64,000 bases of DNA from Streptomyces sp. AM 4-1-1 (GCF_029167625.1 NZ_CP119145.1:4402001-4466000), one strand, 5' to 3'; shown: positions 34,719 through 43,898, counted from the first letter of the stretch. The notes: generated by a model from the letters alone, not told the origin. Translations and numbers: made by a program.

Positions 34719-37391
34719 TCACACGCCGAAGCGGCGGCCGATCAGGCGCCAGACCAGCTCCAGGACGGCCGCCGCCGCCACCGAGACCCCCACCGCCGCC
34801 CACGGCACCGTCGTACCCACCAGCTTCAGGGCGAAGAACGTCTGGAGCCACGGCACGGCCAGCACGATCAGGAACGCCACCCCCATCGCCAGCACCAGAC
34901 AGATCCGCCACCAGGTGTACGGGCGGGCGATAATCGCCAGTACCCACATCGAGACCAGGAACAGCGTCAGCGTCGCCGCGCTGGTCTCCGCGTCCAGCGC
35001 GTCCGGGCCCGTGTAGTGGTGCCGGGCGAGCAGATACGTGAGGAACGTCGCCACGCCCGCGATGACGCCCGACGGGACCGCGTACCGCATCACCCGGCGT
35101 ACGAAGTGCGGATGCGCCCGCTCCTTGTTGGGCGCGAGGGCCAGGAAGAACGCCGGGATGCCGATGGTGAGCGTCGACAACAGCGTCAGATGCCGGGGCA
35201 GGAACGGGTACTCGACCTGGAAGCAGACCACCAGGACCGCCAGCAGCACCGAGTACACGGTCTTCGTCAGGAACAGCGTCGCGACCCGGGTGATGTTGCC
35301 GATCACCCGGCGGCCCTCGGCGACGACGGACGGCAGGGTCGCGAAGCTGTTGTCGAGCAGCACGATCTGCGCCACGGCCCGTGTCGCCTCCGATCCCGAG
35401 CCCATCGACACCCCGATGTCGGCGTCCTTCAGCGCCAGCACGTCGTTGACCCCGTCGCCCGTCATCGCGACCGTGTGGCCGCGCGACTGGAGGGCGGCGA
35501 CCATGTCGCGCTTCTGCTGCGGGGTGACCCGGCCGAAGACCGAGTTGTCCTCGACGGCGGCCGCCATCTCGTCCCGGTCGCCGGGCAGCCGGCGCGCGTC
35601 CATCGGGTGTTCGGCGCCCGCCATGCCGAGCTTCGCGGCGACCGCCCCGACCGACACGGCGTTGTCACCGGAGATGACCTTCGTGCTGACCCGCTGATCG
35701 GCGAAGTAGGCGAGGGTGCGCCCGGCGTCCGGCCGCAGCCGCTGCTCCAGGACGACCAGCGCGGTGGGTACGGCTCCTGCGGACACCTCGTCGGCCTCCA
35801 GATCGCCGCGAGCCCTGGCCAGCAGCAGCACCCGCAGCCCCTGCTCGTTCAGCCGCTCGATCTCGGTGAGGGCGTCGTCCCCGTCCGACAAAAGCACGTC
35901 CGGGGCGCCGAGCAGCCAGGTCGAGTGCTGCCCGTCGGACTCGTCGAACTCGGCGCCGCTGTACTTGCGGGCCGAGGAGAACGGCAGCGAGTGCGTGCAG
36001 CGCCAGCCCCCGGTGGCCGGGTAGGCGTCGATGACGGCCTGGAGACTGGCGTTGGGCCGGGGGTCGGCCGCGCCGAGCGCGCCGAGCACCCGGTGCACGT
36101 ACTCCTCGTCCGCGTCGCCCAGCGTCCGCACCTCGCTGACGTCCATGCCGCCCTCGGTGAGGGTGCCCGTCTTGTCCAGACAGACCACGTCGACGCGGGC
36201 CAGCCCCTCGATCGCGGGCAGCTCCTGGACCAGGCACTGTTTGCGGCCGAGCCGGACGACACCGATCGCGAAGGCCACCGACGTCAGCAGGACCAGGCCC
36301 TCGGGGATCATCGGGACGATGCCGCCGACGGTCCGGGCGATCGACTCCTTGAGGTTGTGCTCCTTCACCACGAGCTGGCTGATGACCAGACCGATCGCGG
36401 TCGGCACCATCATCCAGGTCACGTACTTCAGGATGGTGCTGATGCCGGTGCGCAGCTCGGACCGGACGAGGCTGAAGCGGGACGCCTCCTCGGCGAGCTG
36501 CGCCGCGTACGCCTCGCGGCCGACCTTGGTGGCGGTGAACGCGCCGCCGCCCGCGACGACGAAGCTGCCCGACATCACGGTGTCGCCACGCCTCTTCAGG
36601 ACCGGGTCGGCCTCTCCGGTGAGCAGCGACTCGTCGATCTCCAGGCCGTCCGCCTCGGTGAGTTCGCCGTCGACCACGACCTTGTCGCCCGGTCCCATCT
36701 CGATGACGTCACCGAGGACGATCTCGGAGGTGGAGATCTCGGTGGCGGTGCCGTCGCGCCGGACGGTGGGCTTCGCCTCGCCGATGACGGCCAGTCCGTC
36801 CAGGGTCTTCTTGGCCCGCCACTCCTGGAAGATCCCGATACCGGTGTTGGCGATGATCACGAAGCCGAACAGGCTGTCCTGGATCGGCGCGACGAACAGC
36901 ATGATCAGCCAGAGCACGCCGATGATCAGGTTGAAGCGGGTGAAGACGTTGGCGCGGACGATCTCGGCGACCGAACGCGAGGACCGTACGGGTACGTCGT
37001 TGACTTCTCCCCGGGCGACCCGCTCGGCGACCTCCGCCGTGGACAGCCCCCGGGCCCGCTCGGTGGACTCCGGCAGCGCCATCGGATGCACCGGGTCCAG
37101 CTCGGAACCGGCGTCGATCATCACCGGCCGGGAGGAACCGTCCGACGAGCCGTGACCGGACGAGCCGTGACCGGACGAGCCGTGACCGGAGGAATCGTGA
37201 CCGGACGGATCGTGGTCGGAGGAATCGTGACCGGACGGATCGTGGTCGGACGAGCCTTGGCCTGACGGCTCGTGGCCGGGCCGCTCGTCGGCAGGCCGTA
37301 CATGAGGGGAACCGGACGGGGGATCGGAGGGTCCGGAGGGGTTTCCGGGGTCCCCGGAGCCTCCTGAGGAGTCAAGTGCCCGCTGCGTCAT
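34719..37391 (-). CDS. CtpE-like cation-transporting P-type ATPase
   Basis: An 890-aa P-type ATPase. The core carries TGEADP (A domain), IPEGLVLLTSVAFA in helix M4, DKTGTLTEGG (phosphorylated Asp), and TGDGVNDVLALKDADIG. The PEGL-type M4 motif and overall sequence fit the CtpE group, for which mycobacterial work indicates calcium uptake; the ion here is inferred. Residues 39-87 are an unusual cytoplasmic tail of about nine pentapeptides of type (G/D)H(D/G)(S/P)S. The ATG at 37391 has no strong Shine-Dalgarno, so the true start could lie after the repeat (Met at about residue 91). Confidence 0.85.
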   Translation of the reverse strand: MTQRALDSSGGSGDPGNPSGPSDPPSGSPHVRPADERPGHEPSGQGSSDHDPSGHDSSDHDPSGHDSSGHGSSGHGSSGHGSSDGSSRPVMIDAGSELDPVHPMALPESTERARGLSTAEVAERVARGEVNDVPVRSSRSVAEIVRANVFTRFNLIIGVLWLIMLFVAPIQDSLFGFVIIANTGIGIFQEWRAKKTLDGLAVIGEAKPTVRRDGTATEISTSEIVLGDVIEMGPGDKVVVDGELTEADGLEIDESLLTGEADPVLKRRGDTVMSGSFVVAGGGAFTATKVGREAYAAQLAEEASRFSLVRSELRTGISTILKYVTWMMVPTAIGLVISQLVVKEHNLKESIARTVGGIVPMIPEGLVLLTSVAFAIGVVRLGRKQCLVQELPAIEGLARVDVVCLDKTGTLTEGGMDVSEVRTLGDADEEYVHRVLGALGAADPRPNASLQAVIDAYPATGGWRCTHSLPFSSARKYSGAEFDESDGQHSTWLLGAPDVLLSDGDDALTEIERLNEQGLRVLLLARARGDLEADEVSAGAVPTALVVLEQRLRPDAGRTLAYFADQRVSTKVISGDNAVSVGAVAAKLGMAGAEHPMDARRLPGDRDEMAAAVEDNSVFGRVTPQQKRDMVAALQSRGHTVAMTGDGVNDVLALKDADIGVSMGSGSEATRAVAQIVLLDNSFATLPSVVAEGRRVIGNITRVATLFLTKTVYSVLLAVLVVCFQVEYPFLPRHLTLLSTLTIGIPAFFLALAPNKERAHPHFVRRVMRYAVPSGVIAGVATFLTYLLARHHYTGPDALDAETSAATLTLFLVSMWVLAIIARPYTWWRICLVLAMGVAFLIVLAVPWLQTFFALKLVGTTVPWAAVGVSVAAAAVLELVWRLIGRRFGV
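37130..37277. repeat. 15-bp coding repeat in the CtpE-like gene
   Basis: The cgtgaccggacgagc-type 15-bp unit is repeated about nine times in frame and encodes the His/Asp/Ser/Gly pentapeptides at the N-terminus of the ATPase. Confidence 0.85.
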
Positions 37392-37421
37392 GGTTCCGAC
37401 CGTACGGGCGGAACGCCCCGT

Positions 37422-37715
37422 TCACCCCCCAGGGGTGCTGTTCCCGGCCTCCGCACCGGCCCCGGTCGCCGAAGCCGCGGCCCGCTTGAGCGCCGCGTCC
37501 CGCCCCCGTACGTACCAGATGCCGATCAACCCGAGCCCCGCGCCGGCCAGGCAGGTCCACACCCACCAGGTGTGCCCGTGGTCGTCGAACCAGCCGTAGA
37601 AGGGGAGTTGCACGAGGAAGAGGACGAACCAGAGGATCGTGCCGCCCGTGATGGTGGCGACGACGGGCCCCTCCAGGGGCTCGGGTGCCTCGTGTTTCGG
37701 TGTCCACTTCGCCAT
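37422..37715 (-). CDS. DUF2530 family small membrane protein
   Basis: A 97-aa protein with two membrane helices, TITGGTILWFVLFLVQLPFY and WVWTCLAGAGLGLIGIWYV, and the N-terminal PEPLEGPVV typical of DUF2530. The function is unknown. ATG 37715 is chosen as the start of the conserved region; GTG 37739 is an upstream alternative. It lies 30 nt upstream of the CtpE-like gene on the same strand. Confidence 0.78.
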   Translation of the reverse strand: MAKWTPKHEAPEPLEGPVVATITGGTILWFVLFLVQLPFYGWFDDHGHTWWVWTCLAGAGLGLIGIWYVRGRDAALKRAAASATGAGAEAGNSTPGG

Positions 37716-37739
37716 GCGGTCAGTGTAGGCGTCGTGCAC

Positions 37740-37935
37740 TCAGGGGCTGTCGGGGCAGGTGACGCAAGGGTCTACGCGCGGAGATAGCGATCTTCGCCTT
37801 ATGTATTCATACTGAACACGCTTATGGATGACTCGATTCATTCGTGTGAACATCCAAAGTTGACTGATTTTCTTCTTCCCCGCGGCTCCCGCGCGTGTCA
37901 TCGCCCGTACGCCCCCGTATCGACTGAGGTCATCC
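37740..37935. promoter_or_regulatory. AT-richer promoter/leader of the purine permease
   Basis: About 200 nt of visibly lower GC than the surroundings, including tatgtattcatactgaac (37801-37818) and an imperfect ggatg/catcc dyad (37825-37855). It is the likely promoter and leader of the downstream permease; no known riboswitch was recognised. Confidence 0.45.
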
Positions 37936-39390
37936 ATGTCCCCCTCGGCCACCGCTCCGGTCGACGCCAAGCAGCCCTCGGCTCCGGAGCCGCACGGCGG
38001 CCTGGACCGTTTCTTCAAGATCTCCGAGCGGGGGTCGTCGGTCGGCCGCGAGATCCGTGGCGGACTCGCCACGTTCTTCGCCATGGCGTACATCATCGTG
38101 CTCAACCCGATCATCCTGGGCAGCGCGAAGGACATGTACGGGCACCAGCTCGACGGCGGCCAGCTGGTCACCGCGACAGTGCTGACCGCGGCGTTCTCCA
38201 CGCTCCTGATGGGCGTCATCGGCAACGTGCCGATCGCGCTCGCCGCCGGGCTCGGCGTGAACACCGTCGTCGCCCTCCAGCTCGCCCCCAGGATGAGCTG
38301 GCCCGACGCGATGGGCATGGTCGTCCTCGCGGGCATCGTCGTGATGCTGCTGGTGGCGACCGGGCTGCGGGAACGCGTGATGAACGCCGTACCGCTCTCG
38401 CTCCGCAAGGGCATCGCGATCGGCATCGGCCTCTTCATCCTGCTGATCGGCCTGGTCGACTCGGGATTCGTCTCCCGTGTCCCGGACGCCGCCCACACCA
38501 CCGTCCCGCTCCAGCTCGGCAACGACGGACACCTCAACGGCTGGCCGGTCCTGGTCTTCGTGCTCGGCGCGCTGCTCACGCTCGCGCTGATCGTCCGCAA
38601 GGTGCCGGGCGCGATCCTGATCTCCATCGTGACGATGACCGTCGTCGCGCTGATCATCAACGCGGTCGCCGACCTGCCCGGCGAGGCGTGGGGCCTGACC
38701 GTCCCCGAGTGGCCCGGCAATCCGGTCGCCACTCCGGACTTCGGGCTCATCGGCCGGCTCAGCCTGTTCGGCGGCTTCTCGAAGGTCGGGGTGCTGACCG
38801 GCATCCTCTTCGTCTTCACCGTGCTGCTGTCCTGCTTCTTCGACGCGATGGGCACCATCCTCGGTGTCGGTGACGAGGCGAAGCTGATGGACAAGGACGG
38901 CAACTTCCCCGGTATCAACAAGGTGCTGTTCGTCGACGGCATCGCGGTCGCCGCGGGCGGCGCCAGCTCCTCGTCCGCCTCGACCTGCTTCGTGGAGTCC
39001 ACGGCCGGTGTCGGCGAGGGCGCGCGGACCGGCTTCGCGAGCGTGGTGACCGGGCTGCTCTTCACGGTGGCGCTGTTCCTGACACCACTGGCCACGATGG
39101 TCCCGTCGCAGGCGGCGACCCCGGCGCTGCTGGCGGTCGGTTTCCTGATCCTGTCGGGCTCGGTGCGGGACGTCGACTGGAGCGACTTCACGCTGGCCAT
39201 CCCGGCGTTCCTCGCCATGCTGATGATGCCGCTCACCTACTCGATCACCAACGGCATCGGCATCGGCTTCATCGCCTTCTGCGCGCTGCGGCTGGCGGCC
39301 GGCCGCGGACGCGAGGTCCCGGCGGCGATGTACGTGGTGTCGGCGGTGTTCGTCTTCTACTACGCGATGCCGGCGCTCGGCCTCACGTGA
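37936..39390 (+). CDS. NCS2 family purine permease (AzgA-like)
   Basis: A 484-aa proton-coupled nucleobase permease of the AzgA branch (adenine, guanine or hypoxanthine uptake), with 13-14 membrane segments. Family motifs are IRGGLATFFAMAYIIVLNP, IALAAGLGVNTVVA, FFDAMGTILGVGDEA and GASSSSASTCFVESTAGVGE, the last characteristic of this branch. ATG 37936 follows GAGGTC. The terminator lies inside the 3' end of the convergent ribbon-helix-helix gene, and the two coding regions overlap by 8 nt tail to tail. Confidence 0.9.
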   Translation: MSPSATAPVDAKQPSAPEPHGGLDRFFKISERGSSVGREIRGGLATFFAMAYIIVLNPIILGSAKDMYGHQLDGGQLVTATVLTAAFSTLLMGVIGNVPIALAAGLGVNTVVALQLAPRMSWPDAMGMVVLAGIVVMLLVATGLRERVMNAVPLSLRKGIAIGIGLFILLIGLVDSGFVSRVPDAAHTTVPLQLGNDGHLNGWPVLVFVLGALLTLALIVRKVPGAILISIVTMTVVALIINAVADLPGEAWGLTVPEWPGNPVATPDFGLIGRLSLFGGFSKVGVLTGILFVFTVLLSCFFDAMGTILGVGDEAKLMDKDGNFPGINKVLFVDGIAVAAGGASSSSASTCFVESTAGVGEGARTGFASVVTGLLFTVALFLTPLATMVPSQAATPALLAVGFLILSGSVRDVDWSDFTLAIPAFLAMLMMPLTYSITNGIGIGFIAFCALRLAAGRGREVPAAMYVVSAVFVFYYAMPALGLT

Positions 39391-39736
39391 TCCCCTCACC
39401 CCCACGGCCGACCCGGTCCGCCGGGTCGGCCGTCGTTTCCCGCGTTTCCCGCGCGCCCCGGGGTCGTCCGGGCCCCGACGCGTCCTGGGGTTTCCCCGTT
39501 CCGTCCGCGACCACGTCCCCGTTCTCCCGCGCCTCCCCCTCCCGGCGTTCCTGTCGCCGGGCCCCGTAGAACTCCTCCGTCTTCTCCACGGCCGCCTGGA
39601 AGCGCTCGTCGAAGTCGTCGCGAACGAGCGTCCGGACCACATAGTCCTGGACGCTCATCCCACGTGTGGCGGCGCGTCGGCGGAGCCGGTCCAGGAGCTC
39701 ACCGTCCACCCGAAGGCTGAGCACTGTCGATCCCAT
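39383..39736 (-). CDS. Ribbon-helix-helix (CopG-like) protein
   Basis: A 117-aa protein. The N-terminal 45 residues (STVLSLRVDGELLDRLRRRA, GMSVQDYVVRTLV) form a MetJ/Arc-type ribbon-helix-helix DNA-binding domain like the antitoxin-type CopG family. The C-terminal half is charged and low-complexity. No toxin gene is adjacent, so it is more likely a stand-alone regulator. ATG 39736 begins the domain; the frame is open further upstream. The coding tail overlaps the purine permease terminator. Confidence 0.72.
   Translation of the reverse strand: MGSTVLSLRVDGELLDRLRRRAATRGMSVQDYVVRTLVRDDFDERFQAAVEKTEEFYGARRQERREGEARENGDVVADGTGKPQDASGPGRPRGARETRETTADPADRVGRGGEGIT
39404..39433 (+). terminator. 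Purine permease terminator inside the convergent gene
   Basis: Perfect 13-bp stem, acggccgacccgg (39404-39416) with ccgggtcggccgt (39421-39433), loop tccg, followed by cgtttcc. It is 13 nt past the permease stop and lies wholly within the 3' coding end of the minus-strand gene. Confidence 0.85.
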
Positions 39737-39790
39737 GCCATGCAGGCTCGGGCCCCGCATGGCGATTCGTGTCACTTTTCGGAGCCGTCT

Positions 39791-39869
39791 CACTCGTTTG
39801 AGTGACCGGTTTCTCGCGCGAATACCACCGGGTGGTCTTTAGGGTAGGTAATGAGTTACGCTAACAAAC
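39791..39869. promoter_or_regulatory. Divergent control region with candidate MarR operators
   Basis: Three dyads are packed here: cactcgtttgagtg (39791-39804), accaccgggtggt (39824-39836) and gtaatgagttac (about 39847-39858), the last overlapping the probable promoter of the MarR gene. They suit autoregulation by the MarR protein. Confidence 0.5.
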
Positions 39870-40310
39870 ATGCCTGACCTGATCCACGACGGTGCCAGTG
39901 CCGCCGCCGTGAGCTCCCTTCGCTCCGCCGTGATGCTGCTGGGCCGGCGCCTCAAGCACCAGCGTGTCGACGAGTCGCTGAGCCCGACCGAGATGTCGGT
40001 GCTCGGCACCCTCGCCCGCTGCGGTTCGGCCACCCCCGGTGAGCTGGCCCGCAAGGAGCACGTACAGCCGCCGTCGATGACCCGCATCGTCGCCCTGCTC
40101 GAAGCCAAGGGACTCGTCAGGCTCGAACCGCACCCAGATGACCGTCGGCAGAAGATGGTCAGCCAGACCGAGCAGGCGGAAGCCATGCTCGAAGAGAGCC
40201 GCCGCAAGCGGAACGCCTGGCTGACGTCACTCGCCGAGGGCCTGGACGAGGACGAGTGGGAGAAGCTGCGGACCGCCGCGCCCGTGCTGGAGAAGCTCGC
40301 CCACCTGTGA
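39870..40310 (+). CDS. MarR family transcriptional regulator
   Basis: A 146-aa winged-helix regulator. Segments are LSPTEMSVLGTLARCG, GELARKEHVQPPSMTRIVALLEAKGLV (recognition helix) and the wing PHPDDRRQKMV. MarR proteins usually repress a nearby efflux gene and themselves until a ligand binds. The MFS gene 93 nt downstream on the same strand is the natural target. ATG 39870 follows a dyad-rich promoter. Confidence 0.92.
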   Translation: MPDLIHDGASAAAVSSLRSAVMLLGRRLKHQRVDESLSPTEMSVLGTLARCGSATPGELARKEHVQPPSMTRIVALLEAKGLVRLEPHPDDRRQKMVSQTEQAEAMLEESRRKRNAWLTSLAEGLDEDEWEKLRTAAPVLEKLAHL

Positions 40311-40403
40311 CGCGCCGGGCGGCGCCGCTGCACAGCCGACGCCGCCTCCACCGTCACGTCCTCGTCAGCCGACGAAACGTAGACGCCGAGGAGGCGAACC
40401 CTT

Positions 40404-41738
40404 TTGAGTACGGGACCCGGAGCAGACTCCGCCCCCGCACCGACTTCCACCCACGAGAGCAAGCCCGGCGGGACCTTCTCGTCGCTGAAGATACGTAACT
40501 ACCGCCTGTTCGCCACGGGCGCCGTGATCTCCAACACCGGCACCTGGATGTCCCGCATCACGCAGGACTGGCTCGTGATGAGCCTCACCGGCTCCGCGAC
40601 CGCCGTCGGTATCACCACAGCGCTCCAGTTCCTGCCCATGCTCCTCTTCGGTCTGTACGGCGGCGTCATCGCCGACCGCTACCCGAAGCGCCAACTGCTG
40701 CTGATCAGCCAGGGCGCGCTCGGACTCTGCGGCATCGCACTCGCCGTACTGACCCTCTCCGGTCAGGTCGAGGTCTGGCACGTCTATCTGATCGCCTTCC
40801 TGCTCGGCCTGGTGACCGTCGTGGACAACCCGGCGCGCCAGTCGTTCGTCTCCGAGATGGTCGGTCCCGCGCAACTGCGGAACGCGGTCAGCCTGAACTC
40901 CGCGAACTTCCAGTCCGCCCGGCTCATCGGCCCCGCGGTCGCGGGCGCCCTGATCACCACGGTCGGCAGCGGCTGGGCCTTCATGTTCAACGGCCTGTCG
41001 TTCGCCGCGCCGCTCGTCGGCCTGCTGATGATGCGGACGAACGAGCTGCACAGGACGGTCGTGGTGCCACGCGCCAAGGGACAGCTCCGGGAGGGGCTGC
41101 GGTACGTCTCCGGACGCCCCGACCTGCTCTGGCCGATCGTCCTGGTCGGCTTCGTCGGCACGTTCGGGTTCAACTTCCCGATCTGGCTGACGGCCTTCGC
41201 GGACGACGTCTTCCACGGCGGCGCCGGGATGTACTCGTTCTTCAACATCCTGATGGCGGCCGGTTCCCTCGCCGGGGCCCTGCTCGCCGCCCGCCGCCGT
41301 TCCTCGCGGCTGCGGATGCTGGTGGCCGCCGGTACGGCGTTCGGTCTCCTGGAGATCACCGCGGCCTTCGCACCGACCGTCTGGCTGTTCTCACTGCTGC
41401 TGGTCCCGGTCGGAATGCTGGGCCTGACGACCAACATCAGCGCCAACACCAGCGTGCAGATGGCCGCCGATCCGGAGATGCGCGGCCGGGTGATGAGCCT
41501 GTACATGATGGTCTTCGCGGGCGGTACGCCGATCGGCGCCCCGCTCGTCGGCTGGCTCAGCGACACCTACGGCGCCCGCGTCGGCTTCGCCTCCGGCGGA
41601 CTGCTCTCGGTGCTCGCCGCGCTCGGGGTGGGCTTCATGCTGGCCCGCGTCGGCGGCCTCCGGCTCAAGGTCGACATGCGCCAGGGCCGCCCACATGTGC
41701 GGTTCGAGCAGCGCGAACAACTGGCGACGGCGGCCTGA
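40404..41738 (+). CDS. MFS exporter under MarR control
   Basis: A 444-aa major facilitator of the MFS_3/enterobactin exporter-like group with about 12 helices. Motifs are WMSRITQDWLVMSLTGS, the helix 2-3 loop GVIADRYPKRQLL (motif A), DNPARQSFVSEMVG and MRGRVMSLYMMVFAGGTPIG. Substrate unknown; drug efflux is likely from the MarR partner. The start is an uncommon TTG at 40404, with GAGGAGG 10 bases upstream. Confidence 0.88.
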   Translation: MSTGPGADSAPAPTSTHESKPGGTFSSLKIRNYRLFATGAVISNTGTWMSRITQDWLVMSLTGSATAVGITTALQFLPMLLFGLYGGVIADRYPKRQLLLISQGALGLCGIALAVLTLSGQVEVWHVYLIAFLLGLVTVVDNPARQSFVSEMVGPAQLRNAVSLNSANFQSARLIGPAVAGALITTVGSGWAFMFNGLSFAAPLVGLLMMRTNELHRTVVVPRAKGQLREGLRYVSGRPDLLWPIVLVGFVGTFGFNFPIWLTAFADDVFHGGAGMYSFFNILMAAGSLAGALLAARRRSSRLRMLVAAGTAFGLLEITAAFAPTVWLFSLLLVPVGMLGLTTNISANTSVQMAADPEMRGRVMSLYMMVFAGGTPIGAPLVGWLSDTYGARVGFASGGLLSVLAALGVGFMLARVGGLRLKVDMRQGRPHVRFEQREQLATAA

Positions 41739-42033
41739 CGGACGCGGACGGACGCGAACGGACGCGAACGGACGCGAGTGAACGCCTGACGGACGCGAAC
41801 GGAGGAGGCGTACGGTCCGGCGCTCCGCAGGCCCCCCCGACAGGACACGGCCCCGGCCCGGTGCGAGACCCGCACCGGGCCGGTCGTCGGCCATCTCGAT
41901 CCTGTCAGTCTCCATGACGGTCATCGTGGCGCTCCTCCCCGCTGCCGCCTGAGTGCGTGCAGCCGCGCGTTTCAACGATACGCACGGTGACCAGGACCCG
42001 CCGGTACGCCGGTTACGGTGCGACACTCGCCGC
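41739..42033. other. Gap with decamer repeats and a terminator
   Basis: gacgcgaacg is repeated about four times at 41742-41800, then comes a 13-bp hairpin at 41853-41883. No gene. Confidence 0.65.
41853..41883 (+). terminator. Terminator of the MFS exporter
   Basis: ccggcccggtgcg (41853-41865) pairs with cgcaccgggccgg (41871-41883), 13 bp perfect, loop agacc. Confidence 0.8.
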
Positions 42034-42606
42034 ATGAGCCCGCCGAGACTCTTCGTGGCCGTTCTGCCGCCCGCCCACGCCCTCGACGAGCTGCGCAGGA
42101 CCGTCGCGCCGTTGCGCGCGCTTCCCGGCGGCGACGCGCTCCGCTGGACCGACGCCCCCGGATGGCACTTCACGCTCGCCTTCCTCGGCGGGGTGGACGA
42201 GGAGCTGATGACCGAGCTGCACGAGCGGCTGGCGCGGGCCGCCCACCGCACCGAACCCTTTCCGCTGCGGATCGGGGGCTCCGGCCGGTTCGACGGCCGG
42301 GTGCTGTGGGCCGGGGCCGACGGCGGGCTCGACACGCTCGGGCTGCTCGCCGCCCGCGTCGACGCCGCAGCCCGCCGCACCGGGCTGCCGGTGGAACCGG
42401 GCCGCTCACACACGCCCCACCTCACACTCGCCCGCGGCCGGGCCCCGACCGATCTCCGGCCGTACGTCACGGCCCTCGGCGCCTTCCGGGGCACCCCATG
42501 GCAGGTCACCGGGATCTCCCTCGTACGCAGCCACCCGCCCGTGGGCGGCGTGCCCGGTGCGCGGCCCGCGTACGAGGTGGTCGCGGGCTGGCCGCTGGGG
42601 CGCTGA
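42034..42606 (+). CDS. thpR: RNA 2',3'-cyclic phosphodiesterase (ThpR)
   Basis: A 190-aa enzyme of the 2H phosphoesterase superfamily. The two catalytic H-x-T/S-x motifs are HFTLAFLG (near residue 46) and HLTLARG (near residue 129), at the usual spacing; LFVAVLPP opens the fold. It hydrolyses 2',3'-cyclic phosphodiesters, with a possible role in RNA end processing. ATG 42034. A 29-aa gene follows 22 nt downstream. Confidence 0.9.
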   Translation: MSPPRLFVAVLPPAHALDELRRTVAPLRALPGGDALRWTDAPGWHFTLAFLGGVDEELMTELHERLARAAHRTEPFPLRIGGSGRFDGRVLWAGADGGLDTLGLLAARVDAAARRTGLPVEPGRSHTPHLTLARGRAPTDLRPYVTALGAFRGTPWQVTGISLVRSHPPVGGVPGARPAYEVVAGWPLGR

Positions 42607-42628
42607 GCGGTGCGGCTACGCTCGACGG

Positions 42629-42718
42629 GTGGACCCGAAGACAAGAAACCGCGTCATGGCCCTCGTACTCGTGCTGATGCTGGCCGTCGTGGCCGTGGCG
42701 GCGGCCGTCGGCGGCTGA
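42629..42718 (+). CDS. 29-aa single-helix membrane peptide
   Basis: The GTG frame encodes a short peptide: VDPKTRNRVM followed by one hydrophobic helix (ALVLVLMLAVVAVAAAVGG). Tiny proteins of the same layout recur in Streptomyces annotations near thpR, as far as I recall. The N-terminal positive charges predict the inside end. It is too short for a confident family; the function is unknown. Confidence 0.5.
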   Translation: MDPKTRNRVMALVLVLMLAVVAVAAAVGG

Positions 42719-42856
42719 CGGCCGACACCACGGCGGTGGCACCACGGCCGTCGGTGGCCGGCACCACGGCTGCTGACGGCCACCCGGGCGAGCGGTCCGG
42801 AGCCGGGCCCGGGGACGCTTGCTTCGAGTGGACTCCAAGGCGTTGGCTTGGTGTCC

Positions 42857-43858
42857 ATGAAGTACACGCAGCTCGGACGCACCGGACTCAAGGTCAGCCG
42901 ACTCGTCCTCGGCACAATGAACTTCGGTCCTCTGACCGATGAGGCCGACAGCCACGCGATCATGGACGCCGCGCTCGACGCGGGCGTCAACTTCTTCGAC
43001 ACGGCCAACGTCTACGGCTGGGGCGAGAACAAGGGGCACACCGAGGAGATCCTCGGCACCTGGTTCGCCAAGGGCGGCGACCGGCGCGACAAGGTCGTCC
43101 TCGCCACCAAGGTCTACGGCAACATGGCCGCCGACGGCGACGCCTGGCCCAACCACGACAAGCTCTCCGCCCTCAACATCCGCCGGGCCGTCGACGCCAG
43201 CCTGAAGCGGCTGCGGACGGACCACATCGACCTGTACCAGTTCCACCACATCGACCGGTCCACCCCGGTCGAGGAGATCTGGCAGGCCATCGACGTACTG
43301 ATCCAGCAGGGCAAGATCCTCTACGCCGGTTCGTCCAACTTCCCCGGCTGGAAGATCGCCCAGACCAACGAGACCGCCCACCGCCTCGGCTCGTACGGAC
43401 TGGTCAGCGAGCAGTGCCTGTACAACCTCGCCGAGCGCCGCGCCGAGATGGAGGTCATCCCGGCCGCCCAGGAGTACGGCCTCGGAGTCATCCCGTGGTC
43501 GCCGCTCCAGGGCGGGCTGCTCGGTGGTGTGATCCGCAAGGAGAAGGACCGTGAGGGCGGCGGGGGCCGCTCGGCGACCGGCCGGTCCGCCGACGCGCTG
43601 GCCAACTCGGCCGTACGGGAACGAATCCAGTCGTACGAGGACCTGCTCGACAAGCACGGTCTGGCACCCGGCGAGGCGGCGCTCGCCTGGCTGCTGACCC
43701 GGCCGGGCGTGACCGGGCCGATCGTCGGACCGCGTGTGAAGGAGCAGCTGGACTCCGCGCTGCGCGCCGTCGAGCTGGAGCTGTCGGACGAGGTCCTGAC
43801 CGGGCTCGACGAGATCTTCCCGGGCCCCGGACCGTCTCCGGAGGCGTTCGCCTGGTGA
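42857..43858 (+). CDS. Aldo/keto reductase
   Basis: A 333-aa NADPH-dependent oxidoreductase with a TIM-barrel fold. Catalytic tetrad: Asp and Tyr in FFDTANVYG, Lys in LATKVYG and His in YQFHHID. The cofactor region is GVIPWSPLQGGLL and TGPIVGPRVKEQL. It belongs to the voltage-gated potassium channel beta subunit/YghZ-like group of reductases; the carbonyl substrate is unknown. ATG 42857 begins the conserved MKYTQLGRTGLKVS. It ends at a 22-bp hairpin shared with pip. Confidence 0.92.
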   Translation: MKYTQLGRTGLKVSRLVLGTMNFGPLTDEADSHAIMDAALDAGVNFFDTANVYGWGENKGHTEEILGTWFAKGGDRRDKVVLATKVYGNMAADGDAWPNHDKLSALNIRRAVDASLKRLRTDHIDLYQFHHIDRSTPVEEIWQAIDVLIQQGKILYAGSSNFPGWKIAQTNETAHRLGSYGLVSEQCLYNLAERRAEMEVIPAAQEYGLGVIPWSPLQGGLLGGVIRKEKDREGGGGRSATGRSADALANSAVRERIQSYEDLLDKHGLAPGEAALAWLLTRPGVTGPIVGPRVKEQLDSALRAVELELSDEVLTGLDEIFPGPGPSPEAFAW

Positions 43859-43898
43859 CGCGCCGCCGATGAGCGCCCCGGCCCGCCGGGAACGCCCG

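Noticed and set aside
39383..39736. Toxin-antitoxin pair at the ribbon-helix-helix gene
   Set aside because: No small toxin-like gene lies on either side on the same strand; the neighbours are a permease and a MarR regulator.
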